A DNA stretch of 64,000 bases. Source: Rahnella aceris. GTDB lineage: Bacteria; Pseudomonadota; Gammaproteobacteria; Enterobacterales; Enterobacteriaceae. This document shows, piece by piece, positions 30,923-39,329 of the stretch. Position numbers and translations under genes: made by a program. The DNA lies in NCBI RefSeq assembly GCF_011684115.1, contig NZ_JAADJV010000005.1, forward strand, positions 62,001 to 126,000, read 5' to 3'. The notes below the pieces were generated by a model. The model was given only the letters and a program-made list of their open reading frames with translations, was not told the origin of the DNA and did not search any database. How positions within the stretch are numbered: position 1 is the first letter of the stretch; the number at the start of each line of letters is the position of its first letter.

Positions 30923-31900
30923 ATGAAAATGCAAAAAGCACTTCTCAGCCTTTGCCTGAGTTCCGCGACCCTCTTATTTACGCATGGCGTGTCAGCACAA
31001 ACGCTGAAAGCCGCCGACGTGCATCCGCAAGGCTATCCCAACGTGGTCGCCGTCCAGCACATGGGCGAAAAACTGCAAAAGCAAACAGACGGACGCCTCG
31101 AAATTAAAACGTTTCCGGGCGGCGTGCTGGGAGATGAAAAGCAGGAAATTGAACAGGCGCAGCTCGGTGCGCTGGATATCATCCGTGTGTCGATGACGCC
31201 GGTTGCTTCGATTTTGCCAGAAATTAATGTCTTCACCCTGCCCTATATTTTCCGCGACGAAGACCATATGCACAAAGTGCTCGACGGTCAGATCGGTAAA
31301 GAAATCGGCGATAAAATCACCAACAACCCGAATTCACGACTGGTTTTTCTCGGCTGGATGGATGGCGGGACGCGTAACCTGATCACCAAAAAACCGGTGG
31401 TGAAACCGGAAGATTTGCACGGCATGAAAATCCGCGTACAGGGCAGTCCGATTGCGCTGGCAACGCTGAAAGCGATGGGTGCCAATCCGGTGGCGATGGG
31501 CGTCAGTGAAGTGTTCAGCGGCATGCAGACCGGCGTCATTGACGGCACCGAAAACAACCCGCCAACCTTTGTCGCCCATAACTACCTGCCGGTAGTGAAA
31601 AACTACACCTACAGCCGCCATTTCATCATCCCAGAGCTGTTCCTGTATTCAAAAGTGAAATGGGACAAACTGAAACCGGAAGACCAGCAGTTAATCCTCA
31701 AACTGGCGAAAGAAGCACAGGACGAACAGCGCGAACTGTGGAAAGCCTATAACGAGAAAGCCCTCGCCACGATGAAAGCGGGCGGCGTGAAATTCTATGA
31801 GATTGACCCCGCGACGTATGTCAAAGCCACGCAATCCGTGCGCGATGAATTCGGCAAAGACCATCAGGATCTGATGCAGCAAATCGCTGACGTGAAGTAA
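30923..31900 (+). CDS. dctP: TRAP transporter solute-binding protein (DctP type), likely for a hexuronate
   Basis: A 325-residue periplasmic receptor with a signal peptide (cut after about residue 25, THGVSA-QTLK). It carries DctP-family blocks GVLGDEKQEIEQAQLGALDI, GGTRNLITKKPV, the carboxylate-binding arginine in GMKIRVQGSP, and GVIDGTENNPPTF. The mature start AADVHPQGYPNVVAVQHMGE is laid out like receptors characterised for glucuronate/galacturonate, as far as I recall. The ATG at 30923 has GGAG eight bases upstream; the longer open frame has no good start. It is first in dctP-dctQ-dctM. Confidence 0.9.
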   Translation: MKMQKALLSLCLSSATLLFTHGVSAQTLKAADVHPQGYPNVVAVQHMGEKLQKQTDGRLEIKTFPGGVLGDEKQEIEQAQLGALDIIRVSMTPVASILPEINVFTLPYIFRDEDHMHKVLDGQIGKEIGDKITNNPNSRLVFLGWMDGGTRNLITKKPVVKPEDLHGMKIRVQGSPIALATLKAMGANPVAMGVSEVFSGMQTGVIDGTENNPPTFVAHNYLPVVKNYTYSRHFIIPELFLYSKVKWDKLKPEDQQLILKLAKEAQDEQRELWKAYNEKALATMKAGGVKFYEIDPATYVKATQSVRDEFGKDHQDLMQQIADVK

Positions 31901-31956
31901 ACCCTGACACCGGCAGCCTGCGGGCTGCTTCTTTCTGATCTTTCGCCGGGGGATTT

Positions 31957-32469
31957 ATGGTTTCGAGTTATCACACCCTGATGGACATTCTTTACCGCTG
32001 CGCGATGTGGATCGCGGGCATCGCGTTGCTGCTGATGGTGGCGGTGATCCCGGTTGGGATCTTTGCCCGTTACGTGATGAACAGCGCCCTGTCGTGGCCG
32101 GAGCCGATCGCGATTATGTGCATGGTGACGTTCACCTTTATCGGAGCCGCTGTCAGTTACCGCGCTGGTTCACACATCGTCGTTGCGATGGTCACTGACC
32201 GCCTGCCACCTGCGCTGAAAAAATTTTCTGCCCTGCTGGCTGACCTGATGATGCTGGCCATCAGCGTGTTTATTTTCTGGTACAGCCTGCAATTGTGCAG
32301 TGAACTCTGGCAACAGCCGGTGGCGGAATTCCCGCTGCTGACCGCCGGACAGACCTATCTGCCGCTACCTATAGGTTCTGCACTGACGTTGTTATTCATC
32401 ATTGAGCAGATCATTGCCGGCCCGCAACATCAGCGGCCTGTGGTGATGCTGGGCAATTCTGACGCCTGA
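31957..32469 (+). CDS. dctQ: TRAP transporter small permease (DctQ type)
   Basis: A 170-residue inner-membrane protein with four hydrophobic segments (about 14-38, 48-66, 84-108, 128-150), the usual DctQ layout. EPIAIMCMVTFTFIGAAVSYRAGSH carries the family's conserved loop. It lies 56 nt after dctP and 12 nt before dctM. DctQ partners DctM in sodium-driven uptake of the solute delivered by DctP. Confidence 0.9.
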   Translation: MVSSYHTLMDILYRCAMWIAGIALLLMVAVIPVGIFARYVMNSALSWPEPIAIMCMVTFTFIGAAVSYRAGSHIVVAMVTDRLPPALKKFSALLADLMMLAISVFIFWYSLQLCSELWQQPVAEFPLLTAGQTYLPLPIGSALTLLFIIEQIIAGPQHQRPVVMLGNSDA

Positions 32470-32481
32470 CCGGAGCCTGTT

Positions 32482-33774
32482 ATGGATGCATTAATCTTGT
32501 TGTTAACGCTGGCAGTGATGCTGGCGATTGGCGTGCCGGTCGCTTACGCCGTCGGGCTGAGCGCGCTGGCAGGAGCCTGGTGGATTGACCTGCCGTTTGA
32601 AGCGCTGATGATCCAGCTGACCAACGGCGTGAACAAATTTTCACTGCTGGCGATCCCGTTCTTTATTCTGGCAGGCGCGATCATGGCCGAAGGAGGGATC
32701 GCCCGCAGGCTGGTCAGTTTTGCCTACATCTTTGTCGGGTTTATCCGCGGCGGGCTGTCGCTGGTGAACATTGTGGCCTCAACCTTTTTTGGCGCGATCT
32801 CCGGTTCTTCCGTGGCGGATACCGCCTCAATCGGCTCGGTGATGATCCCGGAAATGGAGAAGAAAGGTTATCCGCGTGACTTTGCGGCGGCAGTCACCGC
32901 CAGCGGCTCGGTACAGGCGATCCTGACGCCACCCAGCCACAACTCGGTGATTTACTCGCTGGCGACCGGCGGTACGGTGTCGATTGCCGCGCTGTTCATC
33001 GCCGGTATTTTGCCCGGTTTACTGCTCAGCCTGACGCTGATGGTGATGTGCGTGGTGTTTGCTCACAAACGCGGTTACCCGAAAGGTGAGCGCGTGCCGT
33101 TCCGCCAGGCGCTGAAGATTTTTATCGACACGCTGTGGGGGCTGATGACCATCGTGATCATCATGGGCGGCATTCTCAGCGGAATATTTACCGCGACGGA
33201 ATCCGCAGCGATCGCGTGTTTGTGGTCATTCTTCGTCACCATGTTTATCTACCGCGATTACAAGTGGAGCGAACTACCGAAACTGATGTATCGCACGGTG
33301 AAAACCGTCAGCATCGTGATGATCCTGATAGGGTTTGCCGCCAGTTTTGGCGCAGTCATGACTTACATGCAGTTGCCGATGCGCATCACCGAATTCTTCA
33401 CCTCGATCTCTGACAACAAGTACGTGATCCTTATGTGGATCAACATCATGCTGCTGGTGATCGGCACACTGATGGACATGGCGCCGATCATCCTGATCCT
33501 GACGCCGGTGCTGTTGCCGGTGGTGTTATCGCTCGGCATCGACCCGGTGCATTTCGGCATGATCATGCTGGTGAATCTGGGGATTGGCCTGATCACCCCG
33601 CCGGTCGGCTCGGTGCTGTTTGTGGCCAGCGCGGTGAGTAAACAGAGCATCGAAAAAGTGGTGAAAGCCATGCTGCCGTTCTACTGCGTGCTGTTCGTGG
33701 TGCTGATGCTGGTGACCTATATTCCGACCATTTCGCTGTTCCTGCCCAAACTGTTTGGCGTTTATACCGGCTGA
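32482..33774 (+). CDS. dctM: TRAP transporter large permease (DctM type)
   Basis: A 430-residue inner-membrane permease with 11-12 hydrophobic segments and DctM signatures: FSLLAIPFFILAGAIMAEGG, FFGAISGSSVADTASIGSVM, GSVQAILTPPSHNSVIYSLA and NLGIGLITPPVGSVLFVASA. It is last in the three-gene TRAP operon and is followed by a strong terminator. The operon sits between exbB and metC, which are adjacent in E. coli, so it looks like an insertion into an otherwise conserved locus. Confidence 0.94.
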   Translation: MDALILLLTLAVMLAIGVPVAYAVGLSALAGAWWIDLPFEALMIQLTNGVNKFSLLAIPFFILAGAIMAEGGIARRLVSFAYIFVGFIRGGLSLVNIVASTFFGAISGSSVADTASIGSVMIPEMEKKGYPRDFAAAVTASGSVQAILTPPSHNSVIYSLATGGTVSIAALFIAGILPGLLLSLTLMVMCVVFAHKRGYPKGERVPFRQALKIFIDTLWGLMTIVIIMGGILSGIFTATESAAIACLWSFFVTMFIYRDYKWSELPKLMYRTVKTVSIVMILIGFAASFGAVMTYMQLPMRITEFFTSISDNKYVILMWINIMLLVIGTLMDMAPIILILTPVLLPVVLSLGIDPVHFGMIMLVNLGIGLITPPVGSVLFVASAVSKQSIEKVVKAMLPFYCVLFVVLMLVTYIPTISLFLPKLFGVYTG

Positions 33775-33797
33775 TGCCCAAAACTCGTTTCTCCCTT

Positions 33798-33824
33798 GCC
33801 CGTCGTGACGACGGGCTTTTTTTT
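33798..33824 (+). terminator. Terminator of the TRAP operon
   Basis: GCCCGTCGT-GA-CGACGGGC followed by eight Ts, 23 nt after the dctM stop. Confidence 0.9.
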
Positions 33825-33952
33825 GGCCGTGCTGCTGAAATTTTCTCATCCACCCGCCAAAAGCCTGATCCCTGAAATTCATCATGTTAAGTTAATGACA
33901 TATCGGCGGATGCAGAGAGCACCGCGCTATAAAACAGGGTGAAATACGGATT

Positions 33953-35146
33953 ATGTCGTCTAAGAAAATTGAAACCGCGCTGGTCAGCGCCGGACGGGAC
34001 AAGAAATTCACGCAGGGTTCAGTGAATGCCGTGATCCAGCGCGCCTCATCGCTGGTGTTTGAAACCGTGGCGGATAAAAAACACGCCACCGCTAACCGCG
34101 CCAACGGCGAACTATTTTACGGTCGTCGTGGCACCCTGACGCATTTCTCATTCCAGGAAGCGATGGTGGAGCTGGAAGGCGGCGCAGGTTGCGCGCTGTA
34201 TCCTTGTGGTGCGGCGGCAGTCAGTAACGCCGTACTCTCATTTGTCAGCAGCGGCGACCACATTCTGGTGGCCGGTTCAGCCTACGAACCGACGCAGGAT
34301 TTCTGCGAAAAAGTGCTGAAAAAACTCGGCGTATCCACCACCTATTTTCCGGCCAATATCGGCGCGGGGTTAGGCTCGCTGATGCAACCCAACACCAGAG
34401 TGGTGTTCCTGGAATCGCCGGGTTCAATCACCCTGGAAGTCCCGGACATTCCGGCGATGGTGAAAGCCGTGCGGGCCGTGAATCCGGACGTCGTCATCAT
34501 GATCGACAACACATGGGCGGCGGGCATTCTGTTTAAAGCGCTGGAATTCGATATCGATATTTCGATTCAGGCAGGCACCAAATATATCGTCGGTCATTCT
34601 GATGCGATGATTGGCACCGCCGTTTCTAATGAACGTTGCTGGGAGCAACTGCGGGAACACTCATATCTGATGGGCCAGATGGTCGATGCTGATACCGCGT
34701 ATGTCGCCAGCCGCGGTTTACGCACCATGGGCGTGCGGCTGAAACAGCATGCAGAAAGCAGTCTCCGCATTGCGCGGTGGCTGGCAGAGCGGCCGGAAGT
34801 GGCGGTGGTCAACCATCCGGCATTACCCGGCAGCAAAGGCCATGAATTCTGGAAACGTGATTTCAGCGGCAGTTGCGGCCTGTTCTCTTTCGTGCTGAAA
34901 CAGCGCCTGAGCAAACAGCAACTTTCCGACTATCTCGATCACTTCGCACATTTCAGCATGGCCTATTCCTGGGGCGGTTTTGAATCACTGGTTTTAGCCA
35001 ATCAGCCGGAAGAAATTCAGGCGATACGTCCGGCAGAAACCGTGGATTTCAGCGGTACTCTGGTGCGGTTGCATATCGGGCTGGAAAATTGTGACGACCT
35101 GATCGCCGATCTTTCAACAGCCTTTGAACGGATTGCGACATCCTGA
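33953..35146 (+). CDS. metC: Cystathionine beta-lyase
   Basis: MetC cleaves cystathionine to homocysteine, pyruvate and ammonia in methionine synthesis. The 397-residue PLP enzyme of the Cys/Met-metabolism family has [48 protein letters not shown] and the PLP-lysine motif [18 protein letters not shown]. Length matches E. coli (395). The gap upstream holds no clear MetJ box (AGACGTCT repeats were not seen). metC-yghB order is conserved with E. coli. Confidence 0.96.
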   Translation: MSSKKIETALVSAGRDKKFTQGSVNAVIQRASSLVFETVADKKHATANRANGELFYGRRGTLTHFSFQEAMVELEGGAGCALYPCGAAAVSNAVLSFVSSGDHILVAGSAYEPTQDFCEKVLKKLGVSTTYFPANIGAGLGSLMQPNTRVVFLESPGSITLEVPDIPAMVKAVRAVNPDVVIMIDNTWAAGILFKALEFDIDISIQAGTKYIVGHSDAMIGTAVSNERCWEQLREHSYLMGQMVDADTAYVASRGLRTMGVRLKQHAESSLRIARWLAERPEVAVVNHPALPGSKGHEFWKRDFSGSCGLFSFVLKQRLSKQQLSDYLDHFAHFSMAYSWGGFESLVLANQPEEIQAIRPAETVDFSGTLVRLHIGLENCDDLIADLSTAFERIATS

Positions 35147-35238
35147 ACCGCACAGATTGCGACACACCGCGCAGATCGGTAAGGTGTGTGACGTATTTTC
35201 GTTCGCAAAATGAGAATAATCTGTAAGCTCTACTTTTA

Positions 35239-35275
35239 GCTCCGGTAAGTTTACGCCGGAGCATTCTGTCTTTTT
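35239..35275 (+). terminator. Possible terminator after metC
   Basis: GCTCCGG ... CCGGAGC pair across a ten-base interval that also pairs partly, followed after eight bases by TCTTTTT. The offset U-run makes it a moderate candidate. Confidence 0.5.
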
Positions 35276-35362
35276 CACAATGTCCTCAGATCAACGTCTT
35301 CCGGCGCAAATCGCGGTACACTGGTAAGTGACAGTTTTTAATGAACAGAAACAGGACAGAAT

Positions 35363-36022
35363 ATGGCAGTTATTTGCGACATTTTTCATGCGCTCTGGCG
35401 ACATGATTTTATTATGCTCGCCGACCCGAAACTTCTCTGGGTTATTTACGCTGTTCTGTTCGCCACGCTTTTTCTCGAAAACGGACTGCTTCCCGCCGCT
35501 TTCCTGCCCGGCGACAGCTTATTGCTGCTGACCGGCGCGCTTATCGCCAAAGGCGTCATGAGCTTCTTCCCGACCCTGATTATCCTGGTGACCGCTGCCA
35601 GCCTGGGCTGCTGGCTGAGCTATATTCAGGGGCGCTGGCTCGGACATACCCGCTTGGTAAAAGGCTGGCTGTTACAGCTTCCGGCGCATTATCATCAGCG
35701 CGCACATCAGATGTTTACCCAACACGGGCTGATGGCTTTACTGGTGGGCCGTTTTCTGGCGTTTATCCGCACCCTGCTGCCGACGATGGCGGGCATCTCC
35801 GGTCTGAACAATGCCCGCTTCCAGTTCTTCAACTGGCTGAGCGCCATTTTGTGGGTCGGCGGAGTAATCACCATCGGTTTTGCGCTGAGCCACATTCCGG
35901 TGGTTAAACGCCATGAAGATCAGGTTATGGCGGGGCTGATGATTTTACCGGTTCTGTTGCTGGTGATGGGGCTGGCTGGCGGACTGGTGGTGGTGTGGAA
36001 GAAACGCAAATGCCGGGCCTGA
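35363..36022 (+). CDS. yghB: DedA-family inner-membrane protein YghB
   Basis: YghB is one of two redundant DedA proteins (with YqjA) needed in E. coli for envelope integrity and drug/pH tolerance; DedA members are linked to undecaprenyl-phosphate or lipid recycling. The 219 residues equal the E. coli length. Conserved acidic positions lie in [18 protein letters not shown] and the essential arginines in [19 protein letters not shown]. Several hydrophobic segments. ATG at 35363 follows AGGA. It is downstream of metC, probably on its own promoter. Confidence 0.95.
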   Translation: MAVICDIFHALWRHDFIMLADPKLLWVIYAVLFATLFLENGLLPAAFLPGDSLLLLTGALIAKGVMSFFPTLIILVTAASLGCWLSYIQGRWLGHTRLVKGWLLQLPAHYHQRAHQMFTQHGLMALLVGRFLAFIRTLLPTMAGISGLNNARFQFFNWLSAILWVGGVITIGFALSHIPVVKRHEDQVMAGLMILPVLLLVMGLAGGLVVVWKKRKCRA

Positions 36023-36031
36023 ACACGCGGT

Positions 36032-36967
36032 TCAGGCTTTAAATGCCACATCGGCTAACGCCAGCACACCGGAACTCCCTTCGCGCAGACGTGCCATCTC
36101 ATCACTCGGCGTGACGCCAAAATAGCGCTTAAATTCACGACTGAATTGTGACGCGCTTTCATACCCGACCTGCAGTGCCGCCACACTGGCTTTCACACCA
36201 TCAAAAATCATCAGCGTACGCGCACGATGCAGGCGATAGGTTTTCAGATACTGCAGCGGCGACGTGCTGGTCACGGCTTTGAAGTTATGGTGAAACGCAG
36301 AAATACTCATGTTCACTTCGCTGGCCAGCGCTTCCACACTAAGATTGTCGGCGTACTGCGCTTCAATCCGGCGCAGGGATTTAGCAATCTGGCTGAAATG
36401 GGTATGACGGTTGACCAGCGCCTGTAACGCCCCGCCATTTTCGCTGGTCAGAACAAAGAACAGGATTTCGCGGATAATCTTCGGCCCAAGAATGCGGGCA
36501 TGCAGCGGTTTATCCATCACATCCAGCAGACGCTCTGTGGCACACAGAATATCGCCATCCAGCACGCCGGAGTTGATACCGGTTGAAGGTTCTTTCTGAC
36601 GCACCACGCTTTCGTCGCCCATATCCATCAGTAAATCCTGCAACATCAGGTTATCAATACTGATCTGGATACCGGCCAGCGGCTCTTCGGGGCTGCTGAA
36701 CGTTTCACATTCGAAAGGCAACGGCACGGTCAGCATCAGATAATTGTGCGGATCGTAGGAAAAGGTTTTCTTGCCCAGATAACCGACTTTGCGTCCCTGA
36801 AAAAGGATCACGATGCCGGGATTGTACAAAACCGGCTGGCGCGGATGGTAACGCGTGGTGTACATCAGCGTCACCTGCGGTACCGCCGACGGCGTCAGGT
36901 TTTTATCTCCGCTGAGCCGGGCGACTCTGGCTGCCATGCGGGTGCACAGGCTGTTCACGTTTTCCAT
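36032..36967 (-). CDS. yqhC: AraC-family regulator, YqhC type
   Basis: A 311-residue regulator with an N-terminal AraC-type effector domain (about 20-175, NPGIVILFQGRKVGYLGKK; YLMLTVPLPFECETF) and two C-terminal helix-turn-helix motifs (VEALASEVNMSISAFHHNF; VAALQVGYESASQFSREFKRYFG). In E. coli YqhC activates yqhD-dkgA in response to aldehydes. Here it is divergent from an alcohol dehydrogenase and dkgA, the same logic with a different dehydrogenase. The frame stays open 40 codons upstream; the tandem ATGs at 36970/36967 follow GGAG, and the second has the better spacing. It converges with yghB, 9 nt apart. Confidence 0.9.
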   Translation of the reverse strand: MENVNSLCTRMAARVARLSGDKNLTPSAVPQVTLMYTTRYHPRQPVLYNPGIVILFQGRKVGYLGKKTFSYDPHNYLMLTVPLPFECETFSSPEEPLAGIQISIDNLMLQDLLMDMGDESVVRQKEPSTGINSGVLDGDILCATERLLDVMDKPLHARILGPKIIREILFFVLTSENGGALQALVNRHTHFSQIAKSLRRIEAQYADNLSVEALASEVNMSISAFHHNFKAVTSTSPLQYLKTYRLHRARTLMIFDGVKASVAALQVGYESASQFSREFKRYFGVTPSDEMARLREGSSGVLALADVAFKA

Positions 36968-37272
36968 CATTCCGCTCCACACATTCATTAAACTGACATT
37001 GATTTTGCCATAACACCCTACGTTCCTACAGAGAGAAGCAGAATCAGGCAAGACTCTCGCAGAAATGGGCATCATCCTGTTGCGCATTTTCTCTTACAGT
37101 TAATGTCGCCTTCCGCAGGGGGACACACCTGCATAAACGCGATGAACTGCTAGTCTGTATGAACGCACTTTTCATTCGCTGATCGTGAGCGACCTTCGTT
37201 CGCCGATTCATTTTTCTGATAACTTCTTATTTCAATTCATTATTTGTCTAACCCGAAAGTTCGGAGGATTGT
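36968..37272. promoter_or_regulatory. Divergent control region between yqhC and the alcohol dehydrogenase gene
   Basis: About 305 bp with no ORF of merit. It must hold both promoters and the likely YqhC site. No strong palindrome or near-consensus promoter stood out. The plus-strand gene has a perfect GGAGG at 37262-37266. Confidence 0.35.
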
Positions 37273-38313
37273 ATGTCTGCACCTGTTGCTGCTGAAAACA
37301 CCTTTAACGCCTGGGCCGCTGCCGGCCCGAACCAGCCACTGGAAGCATTTGCTTTCGACGCTGGTCCGATTGGCGATGAAGAAATTGAAGTCGCGATTGA
37401 TTACTGCGGCGTCTGTCATTCAGATCTGTCTATGCTCAATAATGACTGGGGTATCACGCAGTATCCGTTCGTACCAGGCCATGAAGTGGTCGGTAAAATC
37501 GTCAAAATAGGTAATCATGCGCAAAACAAAGGGCTGAAAGTCGGCCAGATTGTCGGCGTGGGCTGGAACCGTGGCAGTTGCATGCATTGCCATCCTTGTA
37601 TGTCCGGCGATCAGCACCTTTGTCATGACGTGGAAGCCACCATCATCGGCCATCACGGCGGCTTCGCTGACCGCATCCGCAGCCACTGGGCGTGGGCGAT
37701 CCCGCTGCCGGAAGGCGTGGATATCACCAGTGCCGGTCCGCTGTTCTGTGGCGGTATCACCGTCTTCAACCCGCTGCTGCAGTTTGGCGTACTGCCAACT
37801 CACCGCGTCGGTGTGATTGGTATCGGCGGTTTAGGTCATATGGCGCTGCGCTTCCTGAATGCATGGGGCTGCGAAGTCACCGCCTTTACGTCATCACTGG
37901 CTAAACGTGACGAAGCGATTTCACTTGGCGCGCACCGCGTTATCGCCACCCGAGACAGCGAAGAACTGAAGAAAATCGCCGGTCAGTTGGACTTTATTAT
38001 GGTGACCGCCAATGCCTCGCTGGACTGGGACGCCATTCTCGGCGCGCTGGCACCCAAAGGCCGTCTGCACTTTGTGGGGGTGGTGCCCGAAGCCGTACCG
38101 CTGCATGTGATGGCGCTTATCAGCAAACAGGCAGAAATTTCCGGTTCACCGACCGGTGCCCCTTCCCGTCTTGCCGACATGCTGGCGTTCTGCGCCCGTC
38201 ATGGCATTACCCCGCAGGTTGAGCACTTCCCGCTGAGTAAAATCAATGACGCGGTGGAGCATCTGCATGAAGGGAAAGCGCGCTACCGCGTGGTACTGGA
38301 TATGCATGCTTAG
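37273..38313 (+). CDS. Zinc-dependent, probably NADPH-preferring alcohol dehydrogenase / aldehyde reductase (Ahr/CAD type)
   Basis: A 346-residue medium-chain dehydrogenase. Catalytic zinc ligands are in DYCGVCHSD and PGHEVVGK; four structural-zinc cysteines are spaced C-x2-C-x2-C-x7-C in CMHCHPCMSGDQHLC; the cofactor fold is VIGIGGLGHMALRF. It resembles E. coli Ahr (YjgB), an aldehyde reductase, but has about 40% different residues by eye and a different N terminus. E. coli has the iron-type YqhD between yqhC and dkgA; here this unrelated dehydrogenase holds that place, so it likely has the same job of aldehyde detoxification under YqhC. Confidence 0.9.
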   Translation: MSAPVAAENTFNAWAAAGPNQPLEAFAFDAGPIGDEEIEVAIDYCGVCHSDLSMLNNDWGITQYPFVPGHEVVGKIVKIGNHAQNKGLKVGQIVGVGWNRGSCMHCHPCMSGDQHLCHDVEATIIGHHGGFADRIRSHWAWAIPLPEGVDITSAGPLFCGGITVFNPLLQFGVLPTHRVGVIGIGGLGHMALRFLNAWGCEVTAFTSSLAKRDEAISLGAHRVIATRDSEELKKIAGQLDFIMVTANASLDWDAILGALAPKGRLHFVGVVPEAVPLHVMALISKQAEISGSPTGAPSRLADMLAFCARHGITPQVEHFPLSKINDAVEHLHEGKARYRVVLDMHA

Positions 38314-38439
38314 GTATTTTTTACACTTAAAATAAGTAGCCTGCTCAGCAAGATGCCGTTTCGTTAACTAGACTTAACGTCAATCCCTACACGGTGCCCG
38401 TGCATTCCGGCGGGCACTCTGCCCTGAAAGGAGAAACTC

Positions 38440-39264
38440 ATGGCAACGCAACCCATCATCAAACTTCACGATGGCAATCTGATGCCTCAGTTAGGACTTG
38501 GCGTATGGAAAGCCAGTAATCAGGAAGCCACCAGTGCGGTGAAAACGGCGATTGAAACCGGCTATCGCCACATCGATACCGCCGCCATCTACAAAAATGA
38601 GGAAGGCGTCGGCGAAGCAATTGCTGCTAACCTGGTTCCGCGTGAAGAGCTGTTTATTACCACTAAGCTGTGGAATGACGATCAGCTTAACGCGCCACAG
38701 GCGCTGGAAACCAGCCTTAAAAAGCTGAAAACTGATTATGTCGACTTGTACCTGATCCACTGGCCACAACCGGCCCAGGGGCATTACGTCGATGCCTGGA
38801 AAGCCCTGCTGAAACTCAAAGAGCAAGGGTTGGCGAAAAGTGTCGGCGTATGTAATTTCCCGCTGCAACACTTACAGAAGCTGAAAGACGAAACCGGTAT
38901 TTTCCCTGCTGTGAATCAGATTGAGTTACACCCGCTGATGCAACAGCGCCAGTTGCACACCTGGAATGCCACCCACACCATCGCCACTGAATCCTGGAGC
39001 CCGCTGGCGCAGGGCGGCGAAGGGGTATTTGATCAGCCGCTGATCCAGAAACTGGCAGAAAAATATGACAAAACACCTGCGCAGATTGTCATCCGCTGGC
39101 ATCTGGATAACGGACTGATTGTTATCCCGAAATCGGTGACACCTAAACGTATTCGTGAAAACTTCGACGTGTTTGACTTTAAACTGGAGAAGGAAGAACT
39201 GGCGGAAGTCACCAAGCTGGATAAAGAGCACCGTCTGGGGCCGGATCCGGAAAAAGGCCTGTAA
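38440..39264 (+). CDS. dkgA: 2,5-diketo-D-gluconate reductase A / methylglyoxal reductase
   Basis: DkgA is an NADPH aldo-keto reductase (AKR5) acting on 2,5-diketogluconate, methylglyoxal and other aldehydes. The 274-residue product has the catalytic set: GYRHIDTAAIYKNEEGVG (Asp, Tyr), KLWN (Lys) and YLIHWPQP (His), and the NADPH motif IPKSVTPKRIRENF. It follows the alcohol dehydrogenase by 126 nt; that spacer contains GTGCCCG ... CGGGCAC (about 38394-38417), and AAGGAG precedes the ATG. It probably belongs to the YqhC regulon. Confidence 0.95.
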   Translation: MATQPIIKLHDGNLMPQLGLGVWKASNQEATSAVKTAIETGYRHIDTAAIYKNEEGVGEAIAANLVPREELFITTKLWNDDQLNAPQALETSLKKLKTDYVDLYLIHWPQPAQGHYVDAWKALLKLKEQGLAKSVGVCNFPLQHLQKLKDETGIFPAVNQIELHPLMQQRQLHTWNATHTIATESWSPLAQGGEGVFDQPLIQKLAEKYDKTPAQIVIRWHLDNGLIVIPKSVTPKRIRENFDVFDFKLEKEELAEVTKLDKEHRLGPDPEKGL

Positions 39265-39287
39265 GCCATTCAGTCAATGTCATAACG

Positions 39288-39312
39288 CAAAAACCCGCCA
39301 TGGCGGGTTTTT
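39288..39312. terminator. Bidirectional terminator between dkgA and ftsP
   Basis: AAAAACCCGCC-AT-GGCGGGTTTTTT: A-run left, T-run right, so effective for both convergent genes. Confidence 0.9.
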
Positions 39313-39329
39313 TATGTAGCAGAACAACG

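Noticed and set aside
33825..33952. MetJ box before metC
   Set aside because: I looked for tandem AGACGTCT-like octamers and saw none close enough to call.
35200..35225. Fur box between metC and yghB
   Set aside because: AATGAGAATAAT resembles part of a Fur box but only about 11 of 19 positions agree.
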